From contig JADJTQ010000002.1 of assembly GCA_016711125.1 (NCBI GenBank), positions 124,001 through 188,000 of the forward strand: 64,000 nucleotides of DNA. The letters are read 5' to 3'. Every line of letters begins with the position of its first letter. Position 1 is the first letter of the stretch. A program made the translations under genes and the position numbers. Under the pieces are notes generated by a model. The model did not search any database. It was not told the DNA's origin and worked only from the letters and a program-made list of their open reading frames with translations. This document shows, piece by piece, positions 8,893 to 18,457 of this stretch. The DNA is from Saprospiraceae bacterium. Its GTDB lineage: Bacteria > Bacteroidota > Bacteroidia > Chitinophagales > Saprospiraceae.

Positions 8893-9540
8893 CTGCCAAC
8901 TACAGAATTCATAAACCATCTTCGCAAACGATTACTTCTGCCACTACCTGGGCGTGAAGCTCAAATGCGCATGGCTGCTTATGCAGGCAGGCTTAGTTTT
9001 GATCCTCCAGACAATGCTAGTCGTGCCGGTGTTATGCTTATACTGCATCAACACCTGGGTGATTGGCATACGGTGTTGATCGAGAGGGTAGCTCATGACC
9101 GGGACAAACATAGTGGTCAAATCTCGCTGCCAGGTGGCAAGTTAGACCCCTGCGATGATAGCATCGAAGCTTGTGCTCTTCGCGAAGCCAATGAGGAAAT
9201 CGGCCTTATCAAAGATCAGGTGCAGATATTAGGTCGTCTTTCGGATCTTTATATTCCTGTTAGCAGATTTCTGGTGACTCCGGTTGTTGGGGTCGTACCT
9301 GAATTGCAAACATTTGTTGCACAACCAAGTGAGGTGGCAGGAATATTCAGGGTGCCACTGTCTACCCTCTTTTCAGAGCAAACACGTCAGATCATTGACT
9401 TACAATTAAGCAATGGCCTCCAATTCCGGAAAGTTCCATATTTTCAAATCGAAGGAAAAGTAGTTTGGGGTGCTACGGCAATGATACTCAATGAGTTTAT
9501 CACCATATCTCAAGAGATCTTACGAGACCATTTCTGGTAG
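8893..9540 (+). CDS. Nudix hydrolase of the CoA pyrophosphatase (NudL) type
   Basis: The motif SLPGGKLDPCDDS followed by ALREANEEIGL is the NudL form of the Nudix box, with its Mg-binding glutamates. The family N-terminus (INHLRKRLLLPLPGREAQMRMAAYAGR) is encoded upstream of the first ATG (8965), so the gene probably begins at the CTG at 8893, two bases after the hemD stop; a base error in an original ATG is equally possible. The reaction known for the family is cleavage of CoA to 3',5'-ADP and phosphopantetheine. It ends one base before the convergent CorC gene. Confidence 0.85.
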   Translation: MPTTEFINHLRKRLLLPLPGREAQMRMAAYAGRLSFDPPDNASRAGVMLILHQHLGDWHTVLIERVAHDRDKHSGQISLPGGKLDPCDDSIEACALREANEEIGLIKDQVQILGRLSDLYIPVSRFLVTPVVGVVPELQTFVAQPSEVAGIFRVPLSTLFSEQTRQIIDLQLSNGLQFRKVPYFQIEGKVVWGATAMILNEFITISQEILRDHFW

Positions 9541-9541
9541 G

Positions 9542-10804
9542 TTAATCAGTAGTTTTTTCAAGAATTTTAATCACCCTTACGGTTTCAATCCGGGTGCTAC
9601 TTACTTTTTCGAGGATAAACTGATATCCAACCAGATCAAGTATTGTGCCCTCATCGGGTATTTTTGCCGTCGTCATTACCAAATATCCGGACAGCGTATT
9701 GTAGTCACCGGTGGGTAATTTCAATCCCTCATACTTTTCATTAAGGTAATCCATTTCCAAGCGACCCGAGAATAGCCATTCGTGATCGGAGATCTGCTCT
9801 TCGATATAACCTTCATCGTCATGCTCATCTTCGATCTCTCCAAAGATCTCTTCGAGAATGTCCTCAAGGGTGATCATGCCGGCGGTACCACCAAACTCAT
9901 CTACCACGCAGGCAATATTCTTTTCTGACTTAAACATTTGATTCATTACATCCTGCACATTCATTGCTTCAGGTACAAATGGTAAGTGAAGAATAGCCGA
10001 TTTAAGTTTTTTGGGTTGTTCCAGCATTTGCTGATGATGGATATATCCGGTCACATTGTCAATGTCTCCCTTGTAGGTCAGGATTCTGCTTAGCTTGCTT
10101 TTGCTAAATAAATTGACTACCTCTTCCATGCTGGATTCTTCATCGATGGCCACGATCTCGTTGCGTGGTACCATGCAGTCACGCACCTTGGTCTCCTTTA
10201 GACGAAGGGCATTCTTAAAAATACCCGTATCGATCTCATCGTCATCATCTCCCTCAAAACTATCTTGAATAAAGTGTTCTAAATCGATCCTTGAAAAAGT
10301 CTGGATCGATTGTTCGTTGGTCGAACGGAAAAAAAGACGGAGCAATAATGCGGAGAGTTGCGTCATAATCCAGGTAGGGGCCGACAATAAAACTTTAAAA
10401 AACTGAAGGGGCACCGCCAAAATGCTAATCATATTATTGGCATATACCCTAAAGATCGTCTTGGGAATAAACTCACCGAAGATCAGGACCACCATGGTGA
10501 TTGTAAACGTGTTGACCAGCGCCAGAAGAACACCATGACCCAGGAGCGGAGAGATAAATGGATTTAACAATCGGGTCATCAGGGTGGTAAATACAACCAG
10601 TGCGATGTTATTGCCCACAAGCATGGTGCCCAAAAAATCACGAGGTTTTTCGTAGAAATTACTAAGAATACGGCCTCTGAGGTGACCCTGCTCCTTGAGC
10701 AGCTCGATCCGAATCTTATTAGCAGAGATAAAGGCAATTTCCGATCCTGAAAAAAAAGCTGACAAGATGAGAAAGAGGATAATGAAAACTATGAGGGAGC
10801 CCAT
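9542..10804 (-). CDS. CNNM/CorC-family transporter-like protein with CBS pair (hemolysin family)
   Basis: 420 residues: an N-terminal CNNM (DUF21) domain with about four membrane helices (LIVFIILFLILSAFFSG, LVNTFTITMVVLIFGEFIPK), a CBS pair from about residue 205 (VRDCMVPRNEIVAID ... VDEFGGTAGMITLEDILEEIFG), and a C-terminal CorC_HlyC domain (SGYLVMTTAKIPDEG). Family members move or sense Mg/Co ions; the Bacteroidota gliding protein GldE belongs to the same family, but no gldD neighbour supports that name here. It follows lptC by 13 bp on the same strand. Confidence 0.9.
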   Translation of the reverse strand: MGSLIVFIILFLILSAFFSGSEIAFISANKIRIELLKEQGHLRGRILSNFYEKPRDFLGTMLVGNNIALVVFTTLMTRLLNPFISPLLGHGVLLALVNTFTITMVVLIFGEFIPKTIFRVYANNMISILAVPLQFFKVLLSAPTWIMTQLSALLLRLFFRSTNEQSIQTFSRIDLEHFIQDSFEGDDDDEIDTGIFKNALRLKETKVRDCMVPRNEIVAIDEESSMEEVVNLFSKSKLSRILTYKGDIDNVTGYIHHQQMLEQPKKLKSAILHLPFVPEAMNVQDVMNQMFKSEKNIACVVDEFGGTAGMITLEDILEEIFGEIEDEHDDEGYIEEQISDHEWLFSGRLEMDYLNEKYEGLKLPTGDYNTLSGYLVMTTAKIPDEGTILDLVGYQFILEKVSSTRIETVRVIKILEKTTD

Positions 10805-10817
10805 GTGCCCGTTTAGA

Positions 10818-11384
10818 TCAATTTTTAAATTCTTTTTCGTTGACTTTTACCCGACCAACTACTTTTCGCAGTTTATACTCGGAAAAGTCTTGTTTGGCTT
10901 CAAAGCCATAGGCAAAGATAATTTCTTCCGGCTTAGTGATCTTAACGAATTTGTCCGTATAGACTTTGGCATCATCCTCATCCCAAATTAGCTCACTAGT
11001 TTCAAGTCTCTCTCCTTTATCATTCTCCAGTGTCACCGACATGCCCTGATTGATATCCGCTCTTACGATAACGATGTTTTCCCGAATGTAGCGTTCGGCA
11101 TGTTGAGCATCAAGTGTACTACTGACAGTCCCGTCAGCATCTAAGAAATCGACATGAACTCCATCCGGAAATTCGTCATAAGGTTTCTCCGTTTCAAGAT
11201 GTCTTACCAAGGTAGGGCCAATGATGCGTACGCGTACGATGGCACTATCGCTGTAAAGCATCTCAATGTCTCTTGCGACCTCTGTACCGGTCTCCGCCTT
11301 TTCAAAGAGCTGATTCACCTCGTCCAAATCATTGACACAGCCAAAGAGTATAACCCCCAAGAAAACTGCAAGTATCCTGATCAT
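10818..11384 (-). CDS. lptC: LptC-like LPS export protein, lipid-anchored
   Basis: 188 residues with a lipobox-type N-terminus (FLGVILFGC) and the LptC beta-jellyroll pattern: VHVDFLDADGTVSSTLDAQHAERYI, then VTLENDKGERLETSELIWDEDDAKVYTDKFVKI. LptC links the inner-membrane LptBFG extractor to the periplasmic LptA bridge in LPS transport. Its ATG overlaps the stop of the large T9SS adhesin gene by four bases, and the CorC gene follows. A Cys anchor in place of the usual membrane helix is common in Bacteroidota LptC (general knowledge). Confidence 0.85.
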   Translation of the reverse strand: MIRILAVFLGVILFGCVNDLDEVNQLFEKAETGTEVARDIEMLYSDSAIVRVRIIGPTLVRHLETEKPYDEFPDGVHVDFLDADGTVSSTLDAQHAERYIRENIVIVRADINQGMSVTLENDKGERLETSELIWDEDDAKVYTDKFVKITKPEEIIFAYGFEAKQDFSEYKLRKVVGRVKVNEKEFKN

Positions 11385-14300
11385 CGAATGAGCGTTATAT
11401 CACCCTCAAATTGCAGTACCGAATTATCGATAAATTCGACCTCGGCCAGATAAATAAAGACACCGGGGTTGAGAGGTTGCCCCCGGTAATTGCCGTCCCA
11501 GCCTGCCGTTTCATCGTTAAGTGTGAGATCTTCACCTTGATAAACCATCTCTCCCCAGCGATCATAGATCTGAATCCTGCGTACTCTTGAGGCCGCAGCA
11601 CCTCCATAGATGGCCAGCTTGTCATTATATCCATCGCCGTTTGGCGAAATCGAATTAGGTATGAATACCGGGCGATTGAGATATACCAACACGGTGATCT
11701 GATCACTGGCAACACAACCAGCATCATCAACAATGCTTATTGTGTACGTTGTGCTCGTTAGGGGTCCGGCTTTAGGAAAAGGACAATCATTGCAATCGAG
11801 GCTTTGAGCAGGTGACCATGAATAGCTGACAGGTTTGCCTAATGGTCGATGGGTGGCCAATAATTGGGCGGTAAACCCAAGGTCAATGGTGGTATCCTGC
11901 CCGGCATATACAATAAGTTGCTGGGGCTCGACGATCTCTGTCATCACTGCTTGGGTACAGCCCCGGTTGTCTTTGATGGTGACATTGTAGCCCCCGGCTC
12001 CAAGGCCTTCAAAATTGAGTGCATCTGAAAAACGATTACCATCGATCGAGTATGTAAAAGGTGGGCTCCCGCCCTCACCAACGAAATATACAGCTCCTGT
12101 TTGGTCTCCGAAGCAAATTACGTCGTGGGTACTGTCGATCATGATGTCAAGGCGAGGTGGTTCAGATACAAACGCTGCCGCGGGAGTGACACAGCCGTTG
12201 GCATCAGTGACCGTCAAAAAATATTGCCCGGAGATCAGATCTGTGGCCATGGAATCACTAGTTGAATTACTCCAGGCATACTGATAGCCGTTCGTACCAC
12301 CGCTCACCATTGGAGTGATTATACCATCCGTCTCACCAAAACAAGATATGTTGGTAGTATCTATATTAACCGTCAGTGCATCGGGTTGCAGAATGTCAAA
12401 GCTCACAAACCCCAAACAATTCATTCCGTCTCGAACAGATACAATCAGATCTCCGGCCAGCAAATCATTACGCACACTGACCATTGTATACGCTTCATTT
12501 GAAAACCATTTGTACGCATAAGGACCTTGACCGCCAGTGATTCGAATTTCTACCCTTCCATCCTGAAATCCGAAACAAGTGGGTGGAGTGATCGGGTCAA
12601 AGTCGGGATCAAGATCAATGTTGATCTCCCCCAATGGCACCGTGACCTCAGTGATACAACCGTTGGCATCTTGTATTTCTATATGATAAATAGCAGCAAG
12701 CAGCCCATTAAGCGTGTTACTTGCCTGAAATCCACCGCCCAGATTAAAGTCGAATGCAAAAGGGGGTGCCTGGCCATTCACATTTAGGGTAATGCTTCCA
12801 TCGGCGCCTCCATTGCAACTTGGTCTGGTGATAATTTCTTCAATTTCGAGTGGCATCGGGGCCTCCACCAGATATCTGACCATGGTATCACAACCATTAA
12901 AATTGGTGATTACAGCTATATATTCTCCAGGAGGTAGACTTTGTAAAGTAGGGCCACTCATCCCATTATCCCACTGGATGCTGGTTATATTGCTACCGCT
13001 TGACACATCCAGGTCAATACTTCCATCCATCGTCTCAGGGCAAGTCTGATGTACGATATCTGCCTGAATATCGAAAGGCTGCTCGACGATCAAAGTGCCT
13101 ATGGTGGTCACCAGACACCCGGTTTCACTTTCGACCGTCAGGGCAATCGATTTGACCCCACCCGATGCATAGCCCACCCGGTGAGGACCTGGTCCACTCA
13201 ATTGTTGAGGAATAGCCCCGTCGCCAAAATTCCAAGTCCATTCACTAATGCTCAGATCACCAAAACTTGATTGATCGAAAAAACAACCGGATCACCAAAA
13301 CAGACGGTGCCATCCAGATCGTCGGTGATAAAATTGGCTTCGGGACCCAGAAATTCACCAGTGCCTCCAAAGTCGAGGGAGAAGCCACTTCCCGATTGGG
13401 TAAAATTATTGACAATCAATGCATAGACTTTACCTGCCTCCATTTCGATAGCTGAAATAAAATTGTCGTCATTTTCTCCGCTGGCATTTTGAACACAGGG
13501 ATCATTAATATTGCACCCCGGATCTTCGATATTGTCACTCGATGATATTCTCATACCTGTCGGCCCGGTACAGGGTTCCCAAACGGTGGTGGCACAACCA
13601 CCTTGTTCACCAGAAGCCATACACCTTAATAGTATCTTACCTCCGCAGTCATTGAGGCCATTCGGGAGTTCATATAAGGCAAAGTCCAAATCGTCCGATG
13701 GATTGTTTGGGGTAATTGTAAATGATAATGTCCCACTGACACCCGCCACCCATTTGTACCAAGCTGAGCTTTCTTCCGAATTTGGAGGGCTACCAAAACT
13801 GTTATAATTATCGAGACAAGTATTATTGGCTTCATCTTGTATACTACCTGAGCCAGATAAAGCCTCGACCACAAAAGATGATTTGTCACACAACACCACT
13901 CCGGTCGGACAATCAGAATTGGGATCGGGCACATTGTTAAATGAATTGACGCAAATCTGAAAGGTTCCGGACGAATTGTTTCGGCCTGACACCCTGATTA
14001 AATAAGTGCCCCCAGGAGTAATTTGATCGAGCAATAGTTCAACGAAACCAACATTAAAGGCGTCAGAATTACATCCTAATTCGGTTAGATTTGAACAAGT
14101 TCCCTGATAAACTGCAACCTCCGGATTGGACATAGTGCCCCCAGGATCTTTATCGACTTCTCCAATGACCCGGACATTCAGGTCTGTACCAATAGCCCGT
14201 ACAGTAAACCAGACATCTTTGAAACTCCCATTTGAAAGTAAACATCGGGGCGCGGTCTCTATCGACTGAATCGCATTACCATTATTATAAGCTCCAGGGT

Positions 14301-14418
14301 CTGAACACCAACTTTGCAACTCCGTCAGCTCGATCGCATTAGCACACTCATCGTTTGCTGGTTGCGCCAGCAGACCCAACGGCAGACAAAAGCATATAAT
14401 AAGTTGTAAGTGCTTCAT
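11381..14418 (-). CDS. Large secreted adhesin-like protein with T9SS type B sorting domain (frameshifted)
   Basis: The N-terminus has a signal peptide (LQLIICFCLPLGLLAQ) and PANDECANAIEL, the start of a repeat seen in many T9SS cargo proteins. The middle contains a PKD-like segment (WTWNFGDG) and at least five SprB-like repeats of the form NGCxxxxxVxEPxxL. The C-terminus (FIPNSISPNGDGYNDKLAIYGG ... IQIYDRWGEMVYQGED) is the CHU_C gliding-associated sorting domain. A six-A run at 13278-13283 is one base short and splits the frame; restored, the protein has about 1012 residues. Cell-surface display through T9SS is a family-based inference. Confidence 0.9.
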
Positions 14419-14438
14419 TAGCAGGTTAAAATAGCGCG

Positions 14439-14446
14439 TAAAGATA
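14439..14446 (-). promoter_or_regulatory. -7-like box for the adhesin-lptC-corC operon (TATCTTTA)
   Basis: One mismatch from TAnnTTTG, 20 bp before the adhesin ATG on the minus strand. Confidence 0.45.
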
Positions 14447-14719
14447 ACGAACGAACTTGAAAGGGAGTTTTACCCATAGCCAGGTCTTAACGTATAATTA
14501 ATTACCTCTTTTGACTTTCAAACTTCTGATGTCATATCCTTTCTATAGACGGCATAAAATCATTTTTCGTTGTCTGGATTGTCGAGCATCCAAGACCTGA
14601 AGGACAAGACTCCTCTTCATTCTGGCTATATAACAGACAATTCGGTGTCATTACTAAATGCCGATATCTCCTGATTCGAGATTAATAACGAAGCTCTCTG
14701 ACATGGTCAGGAGATTCAT

Positions 14720-14727
14720 TAGATTTG
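14720..14727 (+). promoter_or_regulatory. -7 promoter box for pssA (TAGATTTG)
   Basis: Exact TAnnTTTG match ending only seven bases before the ATG at 14735, so the transcript would be leaderless or nearly so. The ATG at 14741 is the alternative start. Confidence 0.5.
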
Positions 14728-14734
14728 AAGCACA

Positions 14735-15442
14735 ATGCGTATGGTGCCCAATATATTGACCCTTCTTAATCTGTTCAGTGGTTGTTTGGGTATCGTCTTT
14801 GCCTTCACCGATCAAGCTTCTCAAGCCATTTTTTGTGTTGGTTTATCTTTGTTGTTTGATTTTCTCGATGGTATGATAGCCCGGATACTTAAGCAGAGTC
14901 ATCCGTTGGGAGGTGATCTGGACAGTCTTGCTGATGTGGTCTCTTTTGGAGTGCTACCCGGAGGCATGTATTACCATATGCTATCGGGCTTAGCGTTTTC
15001 AGTCAGTTGGAATTGGATCGTCTTTGCCGGCTTCATTTTTACACTTTTTGGGGCCTATCGACTCGCCCGTTTCAATGTAATGCAAGGTGCCCAATCTCAT
15101 TTTTCCGGTCTTCCGATTCCCTCCGCCGCTATTTTTGTAACCGGATTGTACTGGATTGACCACAGTACCGCTTGTGAAAGTTGTGCATCTGCATTTATTA
15201 ATATCTACGTAATCTTACTCAGCATCAGTTTTCTCAGCTATCTGATGGTATCCAGTCTACCCCACTTTTCTTTTAAGATGAAAAAATTGGGCTGGAAAGG
15301 GCAGGAGATCCAATGGATCGACTTAATGTTGGTGATCCTATTGCTCCTATTTCTACGGGAGGTAGCCATCAGTTTTGCTGTGGTCCTTTACATCTTCCTA
15401 TCGCTCGTCTATTTTTCTCTTCGACCAAATCCTCCTTCCTGA
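14735..15442 (+). CDS. pssA: CDP-diacylglycerol-serine O-phosphatidyltransferase
   Basis: The CDP-alcohol phosphatidyltransferase signature is complete: DGMIAR, then G and two Asp in GGDLDSLADVVSFG. The protein has 235 residues, about seven hydrophobic segments and the PssA-type start VPNILTLLNLFSGCLGIVFA. It makes phosphatidylserine, the precursor of phosphatidylethanolamine, in the inner membrane. Its TGA overlaps the ATG of rsmI by one base, so the two are translationally linked, although the pathways are unrelated. Confidence 0.94.
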   Translation: MRMVPNILTLLNLFSGCLGIVFAFTDQASQAIFCVGLSLLFDFLDGMIARILKQSHPLGGDLDSLADVVSFGVLPGGMYYHMLSGLAFSVSWNWIVFAGFIFTLFGAYRLARFNVMQGAQSHFSGLPIPSAAIFVTGLYWIDHSTACESCASAFINIYVILLSISFLSYLMVSSLPHFSFKMKKLGWKGQEIQWIDLMLVILLLLFLREVAISFAVVLYIFLSLVYFSLRPNPPS

Positions 15443-16119
15443 TGCTGTATGTGGTACCAACTCCCATCGGCAATCTGGCTGATATTACCCTTCGGGCCAT
15501 CGAAATATTGAATTTGGTAGATTTTGTCATTGCCGAAGATACGAGGGTCAGCGGCCATCTGCTCAAACACCTGGAAATCAGCAAACCTCTTCGTTCATTT
15601 CATGTCAATAACGAACACCGGGTGGTAGAATCAATCACTCAACAGCTGGTATCCGGCCAAAATGCTGCTTTGATTTCTGATGCCGGCACACCCGGCATTT
15701 CTGATCCGGGTTATCTTTTGGTGAAGAGTTGTATAGAACATGATGTTGAGGTTCAGTGTCTGCCAGGTGCCACTGCATTTGTCCCTGCCCTGGTTGTATC
15801 CGGTCTACCCGCTCATCGATTTTACTTCGAGGGCTTTTTGCCTCACAAAAAAGGGCGAAAAACCAGACTTGACTACCTTGCCGGTTTGCCCGATACCTTC
15901 ATCATTTACGAATCTCCCCACCGCGTCTTAAAAGGCCTCAATGAACTAGCCGAAGCCTGTGGTGAAAACCGGCCAGCCTGTGTATGCCGAGAGCTCAGTA
16001 AACTGCATGAGGAAGTTGCCCGGGGCAGCCTGACTGATCTCAAAACCTGGGCTAACGCTAAGGACAAAATCAAAGGAGAGATCGTGATCGTAGTCGGAGG
16101 AAAGGTTGACCTTAAATGA
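15442..16119 (+). CDS. rsmI: 16S rRNA 2'-O-ribose C1402 methyltransferase
   Basis: The start MLYVVPTPIGNLADITLRAIE and the motifs EDTRVSGHLL, SDAGTPGISDPGY and LPGATAFVPALVVSGLP are diagnostic of RsmI (a tetrapyrrole-methylase fold that methylates C1402 of 16S rRNA with SAM). The ATG at 15442 is chosen because the family always begins here; the frame is open further upstream inside pssA. About 225 residues. It faces the T9SS gene ending at 16138, with no clear terminator in between. Confidence 0.95.
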   Translation: MLYVVPTPIGNLADITLRAIEILNLVDFVIAEDTRVSGHLLKHLEISKPLRSFHVNNEHRVVESITQQLVSGQNAALISDAGTPGISDPGYLLVKSCIEHDVEVQCLPGATAFVPALVVSGLPAHRFYFEGFLPHKKGRKTRLDYLAGLPDTFIIYESPHRVLKGLNELAEACGENRPACVCRELSKLHEEVARGSLTDLKTWANAKDKIKGEIVIVVGGKVDLK

Positions 16120-16137
16120 ATGAAGTCAGAGCCAACC

Positions 16138-17634
16138 CTACATCTTAATGACTCTTAAAACTCCCATTTGAGCATGCAATTCACTCTGGATCCGGATAAA
16201 ATACAAGCCCGCTGGGAGTCCATTTAGATCTATCGTGACTGGTGTAACACCATTTGAAAGGTCTTGCACCACCATACCATTATGATCCAACACCTGCACC
16301 GCTGCATAACTAAAATCACCATCAATGGTTACACTGTTGGCAGCTGGATTTGGACCAATCACGATTCCATGGTCTTGCACCAAATACTCGCTTGCTGTGA
16401 TTGACTGATGCCCTTCGAAAGCACCAATTGAGGGGGGACTAAAATAGCTATGTTGCACAAAATCATGGGTGGGAATCAGAAGGGTCTTACCGGCCAAAAC
16501 AGCAGGACTATTACTTGGAATGCTAAAATCTTCATCCCCAGAATTCGTAAAAAGAGGGTTACCAATCACCTGATTGCTATCTACCACCGGCAACGATAGA
16601 TTCCAGCTAGAAGCAGAGGCGTTAAACCAAAGATTGTTAGTAAATATGAACGACTCCGGATCGGTATTGGGTCCAACATTTACCTCGGTGATATCTTGAG
16701 CCAGATAAACGATATTATTGCGAAACTCATTGTCACCACAGGGCAGAAAGCCAGCCGTCGTGGTCTCTTGCAATATCCGGATAGCCCAGTTGCCCGGTAA
16801 GAAGAACGTATTATTAATGACTTTAACTCTCACACAGCCCACGTAAGCGACCGGAGCATGACTGCCGACAAACACATTGCTAAACACCTCCAGGTCGGCA
16901 GCCTCAAAGGCATTGGTAATCGGGTTGGACAAAGGAGGCCGGAAAAACTCGAGCCCCGTGCTACCTCCGAGATTGATGGCCCGTTGGTCCATATCCTTCA
17001 GAATATTGCGCTGGATGCGAATGTGTTGAGTGCCACCTTTGGCCTGGATGCCACTTGAGCCGGCCTGATCAAATAGGTTATCTTCGATAATGCCTTGATG
17101 GCAGCCCACCATATCAATGCCACTGCCACCACCACTGCCATTCACGAAGGAGCAATTTTTAATCAAAAAATCATCTAACCCCGACAGTTTCAGCAGGTCA
17201 TTATTGCCGGTGCCGGCCATATCGCGAAATATACACTGGTAGATGGTGATATGATGCGTGGGCATAGTGTAGTTGCCACCGTCGTCGATATTCATACCAT
17301 TGCTAGTCTGTTGTTCGATCACCAGGCCCTGCAACTCCAGATAAGTGCAATTGCTGAGATGAATGGCTTCGCTCCCCCCACGAAAAATCGCCCCATGGGT
17401 ATTCTGAGCCCGGATCACAATCGGAGCGTTTGCCGTACCATGAAGCTCATCCAGAAACTGCGTACCATTGCTATAAATGCCATCCAGTATCATCACCGTA
17501 TCACCAGCAGAAATACTCGATTCGGCAGCATCAAGGGTCAGAAAGTCTCCTCCGGTCCCGACCGTGATCACTTGACCCGATGTGAGTCGGCTTAAGGTCA
17601 GAAAAAAGGCTATCAGTGCGAGGTGCGTTTTCAT
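16138..17634 (-). CDS. Secreted parallel beta-helix protein with T9SS type A sorting tail
   Basis: The start at 17634 gives a signal peptide (LALIAFFLTLSRLTSGQ). Residues of about 30-390 form a right-handed beta-helix: repeated units such as HITIYQCIFRDMAGTG, FLIKNCSFVNGSGG and GIIEDNLFDQAGSSG resemble the pectate-lyase/PbH1 fold. The last 75 residues (GPNPAANSVTIDG ... LPAGLYFIRIQS ... VLRVIKM) are a T9SS type A sorting domain. It may act on or bind a polysaccharide; I cannot identify catalytic residues, so the substrate is unknown. Confidence 0.85.
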   Translation of the reverse strand: MKTHLALIAFFLTLSRLTSGQVITVGTGGDFLTLDAAESSISAGDTVMILDGIYSNGTQFLDELHGTANAPIVIRAQNTHGAIFRGGSEAIHLSNCTYLELQGLVIEQQTSNGMNIDDGGNYTMPTHHITIYQCIFRDMAGTGNNDLLKLSGLDDFLIKNCSFVNGSGGGSGIDMVGCHQGIIEDNLFDQAGSSGIQAKGGTQHIRIQRNILKDMDQRAINLGGSTGLEFFRPPLSNPITNAFEAADLEVFSNVFVGSHAPVAYVGCVRVKVINNTFFLPGNWAIRILQETTTAGFLPCGDNEFRNNIVYLAQDITEVNVGPNTDPESFIFTNNLWFNASASSWNLSLPVVDSNQVIGNPLFTNSGDEDFSIPSNSPAVLAGKTLLIPTHDFVQHSYFSPPSIGAFEGHQSITASEYLVQDHGIVIGPNPAANSVTIDGDFSYAAVQVLDHNGMVVQDLSNGVTPVTIDLNGLPAGLYFIRIQSELHAQMGVLRVIKM

Positions 17635-17876
17635 TGCTGTAAGGTTGTTAGGATGGAAACGCAAAATCTAGTCCAACATTACAGTGGAGACTTCACCAAT
17701 AGTTAATAGTATTGGCCATGAAGAGATTCAAAGGCCACATAAATTGTAGATAACTAGTACCTAATCGTTTTTGATGCTCTGCCGTCAACTTGAGATCGCA
17801 GAACTCCCAGTAAAGAAAATTAGAACTGTCTTAGATTAGAGTAACACCTTCACAATATTACTCAATGAAATAGGGA

Positions 17877-18334
17877 ATGGCAATATGGCAATATGATTTA
17901 ATGATGCTTCCGCGAGAAGAAATCCAGAGATATATTGATTTCGAAGGTGTTGTTATAGACAGTGATTTCCTCGAAACCATTGATTGGTGGAAAAGAAAAT
18001 TACTCAAACTAATAGATCTCAGCAAAATAGAAGAAATATACTCAAAGGCTGAGTCATGGTCTGATTCCTTACTCATTATAGGTGCAATAGATTCCGATTG
18101 TATAAAAATATCGCATGCCGATGGTACGATTGATGAACTACTTGTAAGAACAGATCTCAGAAGAGACAGTAACAACTTGTTTCAACGATTGTAGACTTTG
18201 CCCAATTGCATGATCTATTTTTCATTGACATGAATTATGATGTAATTGGAAATACGATAGAGGAATTAAAATTCTTCATGACTCAACATAAGGAAAGAAG
18301 TAAATTTTATACTATGTTCTATAGAGATTCCTAA
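17877..18334 (+). CDS. Orphan immunity-like protein of unknown function (frameshifted)
   Basis: The start MAIWQYDLMMLPREEIQRY and the later VRTDLR segment followed by an alternating helical C-terminus resemble uncharacterised small proteins that I associate with orphan immunity genes of polymorphic toxins; this link is from memory and weak. The frame stops at 18194, but the other frame continues sensibly (STIVDFAQLHDLFFIDMNYD to FYRDS) if one base is added near 18176, giving about 152 residues. It stands alone and is visibly more AT-rich than its neighbours, which suggests acquisition. No toxin gene is next to it. Confidence 0.5.
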
Positions 18335-18457
18335 ACGGCTGTCGGACTTAAAAGGTCGAACTTCGGATTAGACCTTGTGTTTTGCAATAACTTTTGGCAA
18401 AGTGCGTATCGGTCATAAAAAAGACATTCTTTATTACCGCTTATAACCCACCCTGCT

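Larger units (their letters stand above)
14419..14734. other. Divergent intergenic region of 316 bp
   Basis: It holds promoter elements at both ends: TATCTTTA on the minus strand at 14439-14446 for the adhesin gene and TAGATTTG on the plus strand at 14720-14727 for pssA. I see no further gene, repeat or stable hairpin between them. Confidence 0.5.

Noticed and set aside
9542..10804. Naming the CNNM/CorC protein GldE
   Set aside because: GldE belongs to this family, but the diagnostic gldD neighbour is missing, so only the family name is given.
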